Assembly: GCF_002251795.1 (NCBI RefSeq)
Contig: NZ_NOXU01000027.1
Location: 1 to 49,342, forward strand
DNA: 49,342 bases
From: Niveispirillum lacus
GTDB lineage: Bacteria > Pseudomonadota > Alphaproteobacteria > Azospirillales > Azospirillaceae
Reading direction: 5' to 3'
Position 1 is the first letter of the stretch. Every line of letters starts with the position of its first letter. The position numbers were made by a program, and so were the translations under genes. Below, piece by piece: positions 16,078-24,344 of the stretch. The notes under the pieces were generated by a model. It was not told where the DNA came from, did no database searches, and was given only the letters and a program-made list of their open reading frames with translations.

Positions 16078-18204
16078 ATGCGCAAGGCCCTGTCTTTGCT
16101 GATGATCGGGACCAGCTTGGTTACCCTGCCGGCTCTGGCCCAACGGACGCCAACCGCAGACGACGATATCGAGGAAGTGGTGGTCACCGCCGCGCGCACC
16201 ACGCTGCCGGCCAGCGCCCTGCCCTTGACCGTGGATGTGATCAGCAGCGCCGATCTGGCGCAACAGGCGGCGATTGGCGGGTCCGTCGTGGATGCCGTGG
16301 CGACCCTGGTTCCCTCATTCTCGCCCACGCGACAGAAACTTTCCGGAGCCGGCGAAACGCTGCGTGGCCGTTCCCCGCTTTACGCCATCAACGGCATCCC
16401 GCAATCAACCCCCCTGCGTGACGGGTCACGCGACGGCTTCACCATTGATCCTTTCTTTGTTGATCGGGTGGAGGTGATTTTCGGCTCCAATGCGTTACAG
16501 GGCATCGGCGGCACCGGCGGCATTGTCAACCAGGTAACAGTCGACGCCCCTAAAGCCGACGGCAACAGTGGCCGTGTCCTGGTCCAGGGCTCGGCCAATG
16601 ACGGGTTCGAGGCTGACAGTCTGGGCGGCAAGGCGGCAGCCTTACTCAGCCACCGCAACGGACGTTTCGACGCCACCGTGGGGGCCGCCTATGAAACGCG
16701 CGGCGCCTTCTACGATGCCAATGACCGCCGCATCGGCATCGACAGTACCCAGGGCGAAACCCAGGACAGTGCCAGCACCAACCTTTTTGCCCGGTTTGGC
16801 TATGAGGTCTGGGAGGGTGCCCGCCTGGACCTGATTGCCAGCCGTTTTGAACTGAAGGGGGAGGGCGACTATGTGGCTGTCAGCGGCAACCGCGCCCGTA
16901 ACCTGCCGGGAACGTCGGTCAAGGGCACACCACCTGGCACCCCTGCCGCCAACCGAACCGAGAGCGTGGCCCTGTCGCTGACCGATGATGATCTGGCAGC
17001 GGGTACATTGACCTCCCAGCTTTTCTTCAACCGATCCCGCGATACGTTCGGTGGCGATCCGGCACCAATCGCCACCTTTCAGGATGTACGCCTGGCCCCC
17101 CTTGGCACCCTGTTCGACCAGTCACAGAACCGATCGCGTAAGCTGGGGGGCAAGATCGCCTATGAACGGGCCCTGCCGGGATATGAGGATCTGACCGGCA
17201 CCGTCGGTTTTGACGCCATCTGGGATACGACCGAGCAGCGCCTGATCGCCACGGGCCGCAAATGGGTGCCGCCCACCGATTTCCGCAGCCTGGCCCCGTT
17301 CGCCCAGCTCAATCTGGCGCTGCTGGAAGAGAAGCTGCGGCTGGCCGGCGGTGTACGGTCGGAAAATGCCCGCATCACCATTGACGATTACACGACGCTG
17401 GCCTCCTACGGCTCCCGCTTTGTTTCAGGCGGCAACCCGACCTTCAGCGACACACTTTGGAATGGCGGTGTGATTGTCGAGCCGGTGGCGGGCCTGCGAG
17501 CCTATGCTTCCTACGCCGAAGGCTACACGGTCCCTGATGTCGGTCGTATCACCCGCGCCATCACCCAGATAGGCATTGATCTCGACACTTATTTGAACAT
17601 CAACCCCATCATCTCCAACAACAAGGAGATCGGGATCGACGGCGATTACGGCCCGTTCAAAGGCAGCGCCACCTATTTCTGGTCGAGTTCCAAGCAAGGA
17701 CAGCTTCTGGTCCTGCTGAACGGTGTCTACGAAGTTCAGCGCCAGAGGGTGGAGATCGAAGGGCTGGAACTGAACCTGTCCTATGAAACACCCCTGCCCG
17801 GCCTGACCCTGTCGGGTGGTTATGCCCATCTGAGGGGCCATGCCGACAGCAACAATGACGGCAAGGTCGATGTTCGGCTGGATGGCGCCAACATCTCGCC
17901 AGACCGCCTCAATCTGGCCGCCAGCTATCAGATGGACAAGATCACGGCGCGGGTGCAGGCCCAGACCTACTTGTCAGGCGATGTCGGAGGCGGCAGCACC
18001 TTTGCCCGCTTCAGCGGCTACACGGTGGTTGACAGCTCTATTCGCTATGAACTGCCTGTCGGCGGTGTCACGCTGTCGGTGCAGAACCTGCTGGACCGGC
18101 AATTTATTGATTATAACAGCCAGACCCAACGCCTGGCTGACAATCAGCGCTTCTATGCCGGCCGGGGGCGTGCCCTGACGGTCGGCTGGGATCACAGCTT
18201 CTGA
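16078..18204 (+). CDS. TonB-dependent siderophore-type receptor
   Basis: This is a 708-residue outer-membrane receptor. The signal peptide MRKALSLLMIGTSLVTLPAL ends A-Q; the TonB box is IEEVVVTAART. The plug has ETLRGRSPLYAINGIPQSTP, then FFVDRVEVIFGSNALQGIGG and GGIVNQVT. The barrel contains SYAEGYTVPDVGR and the end QNLLDRQFIDYNSQT with a final GWDHSF. The arrangement matches siderophore and catecholate receptors. A strong ribosome-binding site (GAGGGGATAAAG) precedes ATG 16078. The stop TGA overlaps the ATG of the PepSY gene (TGATG), so the two products are translationally coupled, which supports a role in iron or metal chelate uptake. The exact ligand is not visible. Confidence 0.92.
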   Translation: MRKALSLLMIGTSLVTLPALAQRTPTADDDIEEVVVTAARTTLPASALPLTVDVISSADLAQQAAIGGSVVDAVATLVPSFSPTRQKLSGAGETLRGRSPLYAINGIPQSTPLRDGSRDGFTIDPFFVDRVEVIFGSNALQGIGGTGGIVNQVTVDAPKADGNSGRVLVQGSANDGFEADSLGGKAAALLSHRNGRFDATVGAAYETRGAFYDANDRRIGIDSTQGETQDSASTNLFARFGYEVWEGARLDLIASRFELKGEGDYVAVSGNRARNLPGTSVKGTPPGTPAANRTESVALSLTDDDLAAGTLTSQLFFNRSRDTFGGDPAPIATFQDVRLAPLGTLFDQSQNRSRKLGGKIAYERALPGYEDLTGTVGFDAIWDTTEQRLIATGRKWVPPTDFRSLAPFAQLNLALLEEKLRLAGGVRSENARITIDDYTTLASYGSRFVSGGNPTFSDTLWNGGVIVEPVAGLRAYASYAEGYTVPDVGRITRAITQIGIDLDTYLNINPIISNNKEIGIDGDYGPFKGSATYFWSSSKQGQLLVLLNGVYEVQRQRVEIEGLELNLSYETPLPGLTLSGGYAHLRGHADSNNDGKVDVRLDGANISPDRLNLAASYQMDKITARVQAQTYLSGDVGGGSTFARFSGYTVVDSSIRYELPVGGVTLSVQNLLDRQFIDYNSQTQRLADNQRFYAGRGRALTVGWDHSF

Positions 18205-19283
18205 TGAAGATACTCGATCTTCTCCACCGGTGGGCAGGCGGTGTTCTTGGACTGGTTCTGGCCATACTGGGCCTGACGGGGGCGCTGCTGGTCCATAAGG
18301 ATGCCTGGGTCTGGGCCCCAGGCGCCGGCGACGCCCTGGTCCGCGATCCAGACGCTCTCGCCGATGCGGTGGAACGGATCGTGAGTGATCCGCAACGGCC
18401 TGACAGCATCATCTTCGCCAGCGACAGTTTCGGCCTGCACCGGCTGCGCACCGGCGACGGTACCGGCGCCTATACCGACCAGACGGGTGCCATTGTGGCA
18501 CAATGGCAGAGCATCTGGGACCGGCCGGAACTGTGGTTGTTCGACCTGCACCATTACCTGCTGGCCGGCGATGTCGGGGAGACCTTCATCGGCATTGTGG
18601 CGCTGGTCGGGCTGTTTTTCATCACCTCCGGCTTGATCATGTGGTGGAAGCTGCGCCGGACGTTTCAGTTCAAGCTCTGGCCGGCGCGCCTGACGCGCCC
18701 CTCCATCATCCGGCATCATCGTGATATCGGCGTGGTCCTGGCCCCGGTCCTGTTCCTGTCCTGTCTGACCGGGGCCATGCTGACGCTGCGACCTGTTGCA
18801 GATCTGGTGCTGCGCCCGCTGGGCCCAGCCAGCGAATGGCGCGCTGCCACGGCGCCCCCCCTGCTGAAAGGTGGGCCGCTGCCCGACCGTCCGGACTGGC
18901 AGGGCCTGTTCTCGGCGGCGCGGGCGCAGTTTCCTGACGCAGATTTCCGGGTCTTGTCGATACCGCGCCAACCGGGCGGCTTGATCTCCCTCCGGCTGAA
19001 GCAACCGGGGGAATGGCTGCCGAACGGGCGCACCCTGGTCTGGTTCGACCCGACCGATGGCCGTCTGATCGAAGCCCGTGATGCCCTGACCATGCCAGCC
19101 GGACAACAGGCCTTCATGAAGGTCTATCCGCTGCACGCGGCCAAGGTGGGCGGGCTGCCCTACCGTCTGGTCATGACCATCGCCGGACTGGGCATGGCGA
19201 TGTTGGGCACGTTAGCCGTCTGGACCTTTTGGTTCCGGCGCCCGAAAAAGCCAGCCCCCATCACCGGCACGGTCAATCCTTGA
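18204..19283 (+). CDS. PepSY-associated TM protein (putative ferric-siderophore reductase)
   Basis: This is a 359-residue inner-membrane protein with four helices in the PepSY-TM layout. Helix 1 is HRWAGGVLGLVLAILGLTGA; helix 2 follows LHHYLLAGDVGETFIGIVAL; helix 3 follows HHRDIGVVLAPVLFLSCLTG; helix 4 follows PLHAAKVGGLPYRLVMTIAG. The paired histidines at the membrane faces (LHRW, DLHHYL, RHHRD, PLHAAK) are the residues thought to bind heme in family members such as FpvG, which reduce ferric siderophores in the periplasm. It overlaps the upstream receptor stop by one base. The 3' end overlaps the convergent gene at 19273-19977 by 11 bases. Confidence 0.85.
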   Translation: MKILDLLHRWAGGVLGLVLAILGLTGALLVHKDAWVWAPGAGDALVRDPDALADAVERIVSDPQRPDSIIFASDSFGLHRLRTGDGTGAYTDQTGAIVAQWQSIWDRPELWLFDLHHYLLAGDVGETFIGIVALVGLFFITSGLIMWWKLRRTFQFKLWPARLTRPSIIRHHRDIGVVLAPVLFLSCLTGAMLTLRPVADLVLRPLGPASEWRAATAPPLLKGGPLPDRPDWQGLFSAARAQFPDADFRVLSIPRQPGGLISLRLKQPGEWLPNGRTLVWFDPTDGRLIEARDALTMPAGQQAFMKVYPLHAAKVGGLPYRLVMTIAGLGMAMLGTLAVWTFWFRRPKKPAPITGTVNP

Positions 19284-19977
19284 TGCGCAAGATCCAGCGC
19301 TTCCAGAAATTCCCAAGATAAGTGTCCACCAGATAGTCCAGTTCCACCGTTGCCGCCGCCACAAGGATCAGCATTGCCAACGCGATCACCAACTCGCGCC
19401 GGCGACGGGGGGGTTCGGCACCAACCGCCTCCGTCACCTCTGGCGCCGGGGCCGGCTGTGCGCCGATGAGAGCCGTGCCGGAGACCAGAAAGGCAAAGCG
19501 CCCCCGCCCCAGACCGATCTGACAAAACTCGACGCCCGCCACGATCCCCGCCCCCAGATCGCACGCCTGTTGGCGCAGGCGCAAAAGCGCCAGCCGGCGT
19601 GTGCGCTGCAGATCACGCTGGCGGGTAACGACACGCCCGCCGATGATCCGTCGGATCAGCAACATCAACCGGCCGAGCGGGGCCGGGGCCATCACGATGC
19701 TGGCCTGCACCAGATGCGGTAGACCAACTGATCCAGCCGGCGGCCGTCCGGTGAAAACCCGGACAGCGGCAGTCGCCGCCTCCATCGCGGCCAACTCCCG
19801 ATCGTATCGACGTTCCAGCCAGGCCCCTATCCACAAGATGGTGGCGTTAAACAGCAGCGCCACGACCACGCCACCGATCCACAGGCTCCAGCCCGTGGCA
19901 TCATCCTGGTCGCCTATTTTCTCAAGAAATCCCAGCCATTCCAGACCGGCGGGCAGGTCGGAGGAGCCCGCGCTCAT
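19273..19977 (-). CDS. Membrane protein with a diverged YbjQ-like domain
   Basis: This is a 234-residue protein. Helix 1 lies at about 31-51 (SLWIGGVVVALLFNATILWI) and helix 2 at about 194-211. Between them, residues 88-152 line up with the neighbouring YbjQ protein: LVQASIVMAPAPLGR against LVQGSTVRAKHLGR, IIGGRV against IVGGEL, and a shared R..A..R.R..A.DLGA block. I infer a second, membrane-anchored copy of the YbjQ (UPF0145) domain. The ATG overlaps the last four bases of the ybjQ-like gene, so the two are translationally coupled. The function of the family is unknown; it has been labelled heavy-metal-binding without firm proof. Convergent with the PepSY gene, with an 11-base overlap. Confidence 0.65.
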   Translation of the reverse strand: MSAGSSDLPAGLEWLGFLEKIGDQDDATGWSLWIGGVVVALLFNATILWIGAWLERRYDRELAAMEAATAAVRVFTGRPPAGSVGLPHLVQASIVMAPAPLGRLMLLIRRIIGGRVVTRQRDLQRTRRLALLRLRQQACDLGAGIVAGVEFCQIGLGRGRFAFLVSGTALIGAQPAPAPEVTEAVGAEPPRRRRELVIALAMLILVAAATVELDYLVDTYLGNFWKRWILRIKD

Positions 19978-20306
19978 GATGTCGCCGGGTCCGGGACGAC
20001 CTCCACGGCTGTGCCATAGGCCAGGACCTCTGCCGCCCCGCTGCCAATATTGGCCGTACCGTAACGGATGGAAACAATGGCATTGGCCCCCAGGTCGCTC
20101 GCCGCCGACCGCATGCGGGCTGTGGCCTCTTCCCGCGCCTCATTCAGAAGCTCGGTATAGCCGCGAAGCTCTCCACCCACGATTTCCTTCAAACCGGCCA
20201 TGATATCACGGCCCAGATGTTTGGCGCGGACGGTGCTGCCCTGCACCAGACCCAGATGGCGGATAACACGGTAACCGACCGGATTCTCCAACGTCGACAG
20301 GATCAT
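19974..20306 (-). CDS. YbjQ (UPF0145) family protein
   Basis: This is a 110-residue cytosolic protein. The family pattern is complete: GLVQGSTVRAKHLGRDIMAG, LKEIVGGELRGYTELLNEAR, then SDLGANAIVSIRYGTANIG and a final AYGTAVEV strand. YbjQ proteins form pentameric or decameric rings; their role is not established. This copy is slightly longer at the front than E. coli YbjQ. Its stop overlaps the start of the membrane-anchored paralogue (ATGA overlap). No metal-resistance gene lies next to it, but a siderophore uptake unit is convergent downstream. Confidence 0.85.
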   Translation of the reverse strand: MILSTLENPVGYRVIRHLGLVQGSTVRAKHLGRDIMAGLKEIVGGELRGYTELLNEAREEATARMRSAASDLGANAIVSIRYGTANIGSGAAEVLAYGTAVEVVPDPATS

Positions 20307-20420
20307 CGAGCCCCCCTTAACCCTTGCCCATTGCCCCAGGATGGCAGGGGGTGGTCAGGGTCGCAAGGCCGGGCCACCTGCGGCAGGACGGAATTGGCCC
20401 CAGCAGGGCCTTCCTGAAAA

Positions 20421-20765
20421 TCAATGATCTGAGCCTTGCAGAATTTGACGGCGCATGCCGGTTTCATATTCCAGCCCTTCGCGTGTCAGGGTTACTGACA
20501 AGGGGAAGTTGCCGACAATCAGTCCCTTGCGTTCCAGGGCGGTCCAAGGCGCGATGTTCCGCAGGCCGGTCGCATCCTGGGCATAGACCAGCCACGGACC
20601 CAGATGAAAATGATTGCCATGCGAGGTGAACGGCAATTCCATCACCTCCACCGCGCCGTCACCGACGGGCCGGGTGATGTCCTCGAACTCGGCCAGCGCC
20701 TGGAACAGGGTCAGGGTCTTGAGCTGCAACGGGTTCAGGTTCAGCGGGTTCTTCTTGGCAGCCAT
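20421..20765 (-). CDS. Conserved small protein of unknown function
   Basis: I do not recognise a named family. The 114-residue protein starts MAAKKNPLNLNPLQLKTLTL, continues with FQALAEFEDITRP and HFHLGPWLVYAQDATGLRN, and ends with VTLTREGLEYETGMRRQIL. The composition, an NP-LNLNPLQLKTL start and TxxG-type turns look like a globular cytosolic protein; no signal peptide or membrane segment is seen. It is separated from ybjQ by 114 bases and is divergent from the SPOR protein gene (120 bases between starts). Coding is supported by a normal start and codon usage like its neighbours. Confidence 0.65.
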   Translation of the reverse strand: MAAKKNPLNLNPLQLKTLTLFQALAEFEDITRPVGDGAVEVMELPFTSHGNHFHLGPWLVYAQDATGLRNIAPWTALERKGLIVGNFPLSVTLTREGLEYETGMRRQILQGSDH

Positions 20766-20885
20766 CCGGCGCCCTCCATCAACAGGTTACTGAACGCAGG
20801 TTGAAGCCCGTTTGACAGGCATCGTCAAGCGCGCCCGTGTCAGCTATGAAGGAGCCACACGCCTTAAGACGGATGGTCGACCCGC

Positions 20886-22061
20886 ATGCCGCAGCCTTTT
20901 CGCCCGACCGGCCCCGCCGCCCTGCTGCTATCCCTTGCCCTGCTGACAGCCCAACCGGCGCTGGCGGACCTGCAGGCCGGACGCCTGGCCTTTTTCGCCG
21001 GCGATTATGCAACGGCATTCAAGGAATTCAGCAAGGCGGCAGATACCGGGGACAGTTCTGGCCAGTATCTGGCCGGCGAAATGCTGGTGCAGGGGCGCGG
21101 CATCCCCAAGGATGTACGGCAGGGAATGCGGCTTCTGGAAGCAGCGGCGGCCGGCGGGCATGTGGGCGCACAGAGCCTGACGGGCGCGCTCTACGCCTTC
21201 GGGCAGGATATGCCGGCTGACTATACCAAGGCGTTGGCCTATCTGCGCCCGGCGGCCCAGGCCGGCGACATGAATGCCCAGAACAATCTGGCAGCCTTGC
21301 TGTATTTCGGGTTGGGCACCCCGCAGGATCTGGTTGATGGCCTGCATTGGGCCAAACGCGCCTCGGCCAAGCGGCTGGTCGCCGCGATCAAGCTGGAACA
21401 GGAGATCCAGTCCCGGGCCACGCCCGACCAGATCAAGGAGGCACAGGCGCGCGCACTGCGACCGCTGGACCCGCCAGCCGCCATCGCCAGCCCGAAAACG
21501 GCGGCGGGACCGAAGCCGGACCCCAAGGTCACCCCCAAGCCCGCCGCACCCGTCACCGTGGCAAAGGCACCGGTCGTATCGGCACCGCCCGCATCAGCAC
21601 CGCCCGTATCGGCACCGGTCCCCGCAACCACCCCACCGCCGCCGCCCGTCACCACCGCCGCCGCACCGGTGCCGGCAGCGACGGCACCGGCCATCCAGAC
21701 GGCGCCCAACATCGTGGCTGTCGCTCGGCCGGCCCCGGCGGTTGTTGCAGCACCGGTCCCGGCCCCACCGCCGCCGGCCAGTCCGGCAACGGCCGCCGTC
21801 CCGGTGACCGGCGGCTGGGTGATCCAGGTCGGATCGCTGCCGACACGGATGGAGGCGGAGAAACACTGGAAAGCCCTGGCAGCCAAACAAGCGGACCTGC
21901 TTGGTGGACGCCAACCGACATTGGTGGAGGTCGATCTGGGGGCCAAGGGCCTTTACACCCGCGTGCTGCTGACCGGCTTCGCGGATCAGACCGGGGCCGC
22001 CGCCCTGTGTGCCCGGCTGAAGGCGGCCGGATCGGATTGTCTGGTCAGGAAGGCGACGTGA
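20886..22061 (+). CDS. Sel1-repeat protein with C-terminal SPOR domain
   Basis: This is a 391-residue secreted or periplasmic protein. A signal peptide ends near QPALA-D (about residue 28). Residues 35-180 hold four Sel1-like repeats, for example GDSSGQYLAGEMLVQGRGIP and GDMNAQNNLAALLYFGLGTP. A proline/alanine-rich linker occupies roughly 195-310. The last 80 residues form a SPOR domain (GGWVIQVGSLPTRMEAEKHW ... YTRVLLTGFADQTGAAALC). SPOR domains bind peptidoglycan stripped of stem peptides, and Sel1 repeats mediate protein contacts, so a cell-wall or septum role is likely. It overlaps the convergent ligase-like gene by 17 bases. Confidence 0.85.
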   Translation: MPQPFRPTGPAALLLSLALLTAQPALADLQAGRLAFFAGDYATAFKEFSKAADTGDSSGQYLAGEMLVQGRGIPKDVRQGMRLLEAAAAGGHVGAQSLTGALYAFGQDMPADYTKALAYLRPAAQAGDMNAQNNLAALLYFGLGTPQDLVDGLHWAKRASAKRLVAAIKLEQEIQSRATPDQIKEAQARALRPLDPPAAIASPKTAAGPKPDPKVTPKPAAPVTVAKAPVVSAPPASAPPVSAPVPATTPPPPPVTTAAAPVPAATAPAIQTAPNIVAVARPAPAVVAAPVPAPPPPASPATAAVPVTGGWVIQVGSLPTRMEAEKHWKALAAKQADLLGGRQPTLVEVDLGAKGLYTRVLLTGFADQTGAAALCARLKAAGSDCLVRKAT

Positions 22062-23253
22062 TCCGGCCCGCCAGCGCGACCAGGGCTGCACAGAACAACA
22101 TGCCGCAGATCAGCCAGCCCTGCCAGGCACCATAGGCGAAACATTGGGTGAAGATGGCGCCGCCCAACACGGCAATGGCCATCGGCCGGATGGCCGCGTC
22201 CAGCCGGGTCAAGCGGTGCAGAATCACCAGCAACAGCAGCCCTGCCGCTGCCGCCCCCACCCAGCCCAGTTCAAGGCGTACCTGCAAAAACAGGTTGTGC
22301 GGATGGATAGGCAATACTGGCCAGCCGGGCGGGCCGGTGTTGGGGAACACCTCCCCTCCGCCGGGGATGGCGCGCGACGCCTCCAGCCCCCAACCGATCC
22401 AGGGATGATCACCCAGACGCCCCGCCACAAAGTGCCACGTCATGATGCGGTGGCGAAAACTGTCAGGCATCCAGGCGGCATCCGACAGGCCGGCCGTCAT
22501 CATCCATTGCGCCACAGGGCCGCACAGGGTGAAGCCTGCCACGATGCCGACCGCCACCAAGCCGGCCGCCAGGCGCCAGGACAGAACCGCAACTGACAGC
22601 AGGATGATCACGCCCGCCAAGGCCGCCACGGCGGACTGGCTGCTGCTGTCCGCCGCCATCAGCAGCGGCACGAACAGGGCCAAGCCCGCCACCCGGCGCC
22701 AGCCCAGACGCCACAGCAGCAACGCCACCGGCCCCGCCAGCAGGGAAAGCAGCAAGGCTGCCCGGTTCAGGTCACGCTCAAAATCCAGCAACCCCTTGTC
22801 CGGACCCGCGGCCCAATGCTGTATCGGTTGCCCGGCCAACAGTTCCACCGCAAACAGGGTAGCCCCCAGCACCGCTGCTGGCAGCAGCCAGCCGGTCAGT
22901 CGCCGGGCCGCGATGTCCGACAGTTCGGTCAACAGCGACAACAGCAGCAGGGAGGGTAGCCAGAGGTAAAGGAAGCTGAAGAACCCTGTCGTCGCCTTGC
23001 CGCCCCCGATCGTCCAGGTCAGGCTGAACCCCGCCCAGCCTAGAAACAGGCCCAACGCCAGCAGCAAGACCCGGTCCGGGATCGGCAGGAACCGACGATG
23101 CCAGAAAAAGGCAGCCACGCACAGGACTGACAGCACAGCCATGCCGGGTGCCAAGCCAAGCGGAACCAGCGGCACCAGCACCGCCAGGATGAGCATCCCG
23201 AAAAACCCGAAAATACCTGTAAAGGCGCGACCCGCGCCGCCCGACACCGCCAT
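22045..23253 (-). CDS. O-antigen ligase / polymerase-like membrane protein
   Basis: This is a 402-residue inner-membrane protein with about 10-12 hydrophobic helices. The large periplasmic loop carries the O-antigen ligase pattern: FRHRIMTWHFVAGRLGDHPW, IGWGLEASRAIPGGG, then LPIHPHNLFLQVRLELGWVG. The conserved Arg (FRHR) and HPHN..LQ..LELG elements are typical of WaaL and Wzy-like enzymes, which join or polymerise lipid-linked glycans at the periplasmic face. No glycosyltransferase or other polysaccharide genes flank it, so the partner pathway is unclear. The ATG is at 23251-23253; the 3' end overlaps the Sel1-SPOR gene by 17 bases. Confidence 0.82.
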   Translation of the reverse strand: MAVSGGAGRAFTGIFGFFGMLILAVLVPLVPLGLAPGMAVLSVLCVAAFFWHRRFLPIPDRVLLLALGLFLGWAGFSLTWTIGGGKATTGFFSFLYLWLPSLLLLSLLTELSDIAARRLTGWLLPAAVLGATLFAVELLAGQPIQHWAAGPDKGLLDFERDLNRAALLLSLLAGPVALLLWRLGWRRVAGLALFVPLLMAADSSSQSAVAALAGVIILLSVAVLSWRLAAGLVAVGIVAGFTLCGPVAQWMMTAGLSDAAWMPDSFRHRIMTWHFVAGRLGDHPWIGWGLEASRAIPGGGEVFPNTGPPGWPVLPIHPHNLFLQVRLELGWVGAAAAGLLLLVILHRLTRLDAAIRPMAIAVLGGAIFTQCFAYGAWQGWLICGMLFCAALVALAGRITSPS

Positions 23254-23406
23254 CTGCGCCGTCCCTGTCCCAAGATATCAGCGCCCCCTGCCCTCTGCAT
23301 AAACCGACGGGCTGCAATCCTGAAGCGTAATCCGTACTACGCAATGCTGTGGACCTGCCTATATGATGGGTGCCGAACCCAACCGTTCCCGGAACGAACC
23401 ACGATT

Positions 23407-24276
23407 ATGGCCGACCTGCCCCTGATCCGCCTTTCCGACCGCACCGTGATCGCCGTTTCCGGTGATGACCGGGTGACGTTCCTGCAAGGATTGGTCACCA
23501 ATGATGTCAACCATCTGAACGGCCGTGCCGTCTGGTCGGCACTGCTGACGGCACAGGGCAAATATCTGCATGACTTCATCATCCTGGCCGATGGCGACCG
23601 GCTGCTGCTGGATGTGGAGGCCGCCCGCCGTGAAGATCTGGTGAAACGGTTGCGCCTGTTCAGGCTGCGGGCCAAGGTGGAGTTGACCGATCTGACGGGA
23701 CAGCTTGGCATCTTTGCGCAACTGGACAGCCAGACCGGGGAACGGGGGACGATCACAGCCGTACCGGGCGGCTGGTCACTGATCGACCCGCGCCATGCCG
23801 GTCTGGGCCGGCGGCTGATCCTGGCAGAGGGAACACCCGCGTCGGGTGACCATGCCGACTGGGACCGCGTCCGCCTGCGTTTAGGCATTCCAGACAGCAG
23901 CCGCGACCTGATCCCGGAGAAATCCATCCTGCTGGACAATGGATTCGATGAATTGGGCGGCGTTGCCTGGAACAAGGGCTGTTACGTCGGCCAGGAACTG
24001 ACCGCCCGCACCAAATATCGCGGTCTGGTGAAAAAGCGGCTGGTGCCGGTTCAGGTGGATGGACCGCTGCCCGAAGCGGGGACCATTGTGACCCGCGATG
24101 GCGTCGATGTGGGTGAAATCCGCAGCGGGCGGGGTGATCTGGCCCTGGCCCTGATCCGCCTGGATGCCCTGTCAACGCCCTGTCTGCTGGCCTGTGGCGA
24201 CGCCATTTTGAGCCCGAAACCGCCTTCCTGGATCAATCTGCCCCGTTCGGAAGGGGATACGCCAACGAATGGATGA
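23407..24276 (+). CDS. ygfZ: YgfZ/GcvT-domain folate-binding protein
   Basis: This is a 289-residue cytosolic protein that uses folate to help maintain certain iron-sulfur enzymes (mitochondrial Iba57 and bacterial YgfZ). The diagnostic motif KGCYVGQE with its reactive Cys is present (NKGCYVGQELTARTKYRGLV). The N-terminal part has VSGDDRVTFLQGLVTNDVN, and GKYLHDFIIL matches the GcvT-like fold. ATG 23407 begins MADLPLIRLSDR; the frame is open from 23344. It is divergent from the ligase-like gene. The short C-terminal barrel domain looks degenerate but present. I am confident of the family; a direct substrate is not known. Confidence 0.9.
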   Translation: MADLPLIRLSDRTVIAVSGDDRVTFLQGLVTNDVNHLNGRAVWSALLTAQGKYLHDFIILADGDRLLLDVEAARREDLVKRLRLFRLRAKVELTDLTGQLGIFAQLDSQTGERGTITAVPGGWSLIDPRHAGLGRRLILAEGTPASGDHADWDRVRLRLGIPDSSRDLIPEKSILLDNGFDELGGVAWNKGCYVGQELTARTKYRGLVKKRLVPVQVDGPLPEAGTIVTRDGVDVGEIRSGRGDLALALIRLDALSTPCLLACGDAILSPKPPSWINLPRSEGDTPTNG

Positions 24277-24344
24277 AGTTGGCACAAGAATTGGTTAGTC
24301 TCTGCGCCGATTGACCCAATATGCAGACAAGGGCGGGAGGCAAC

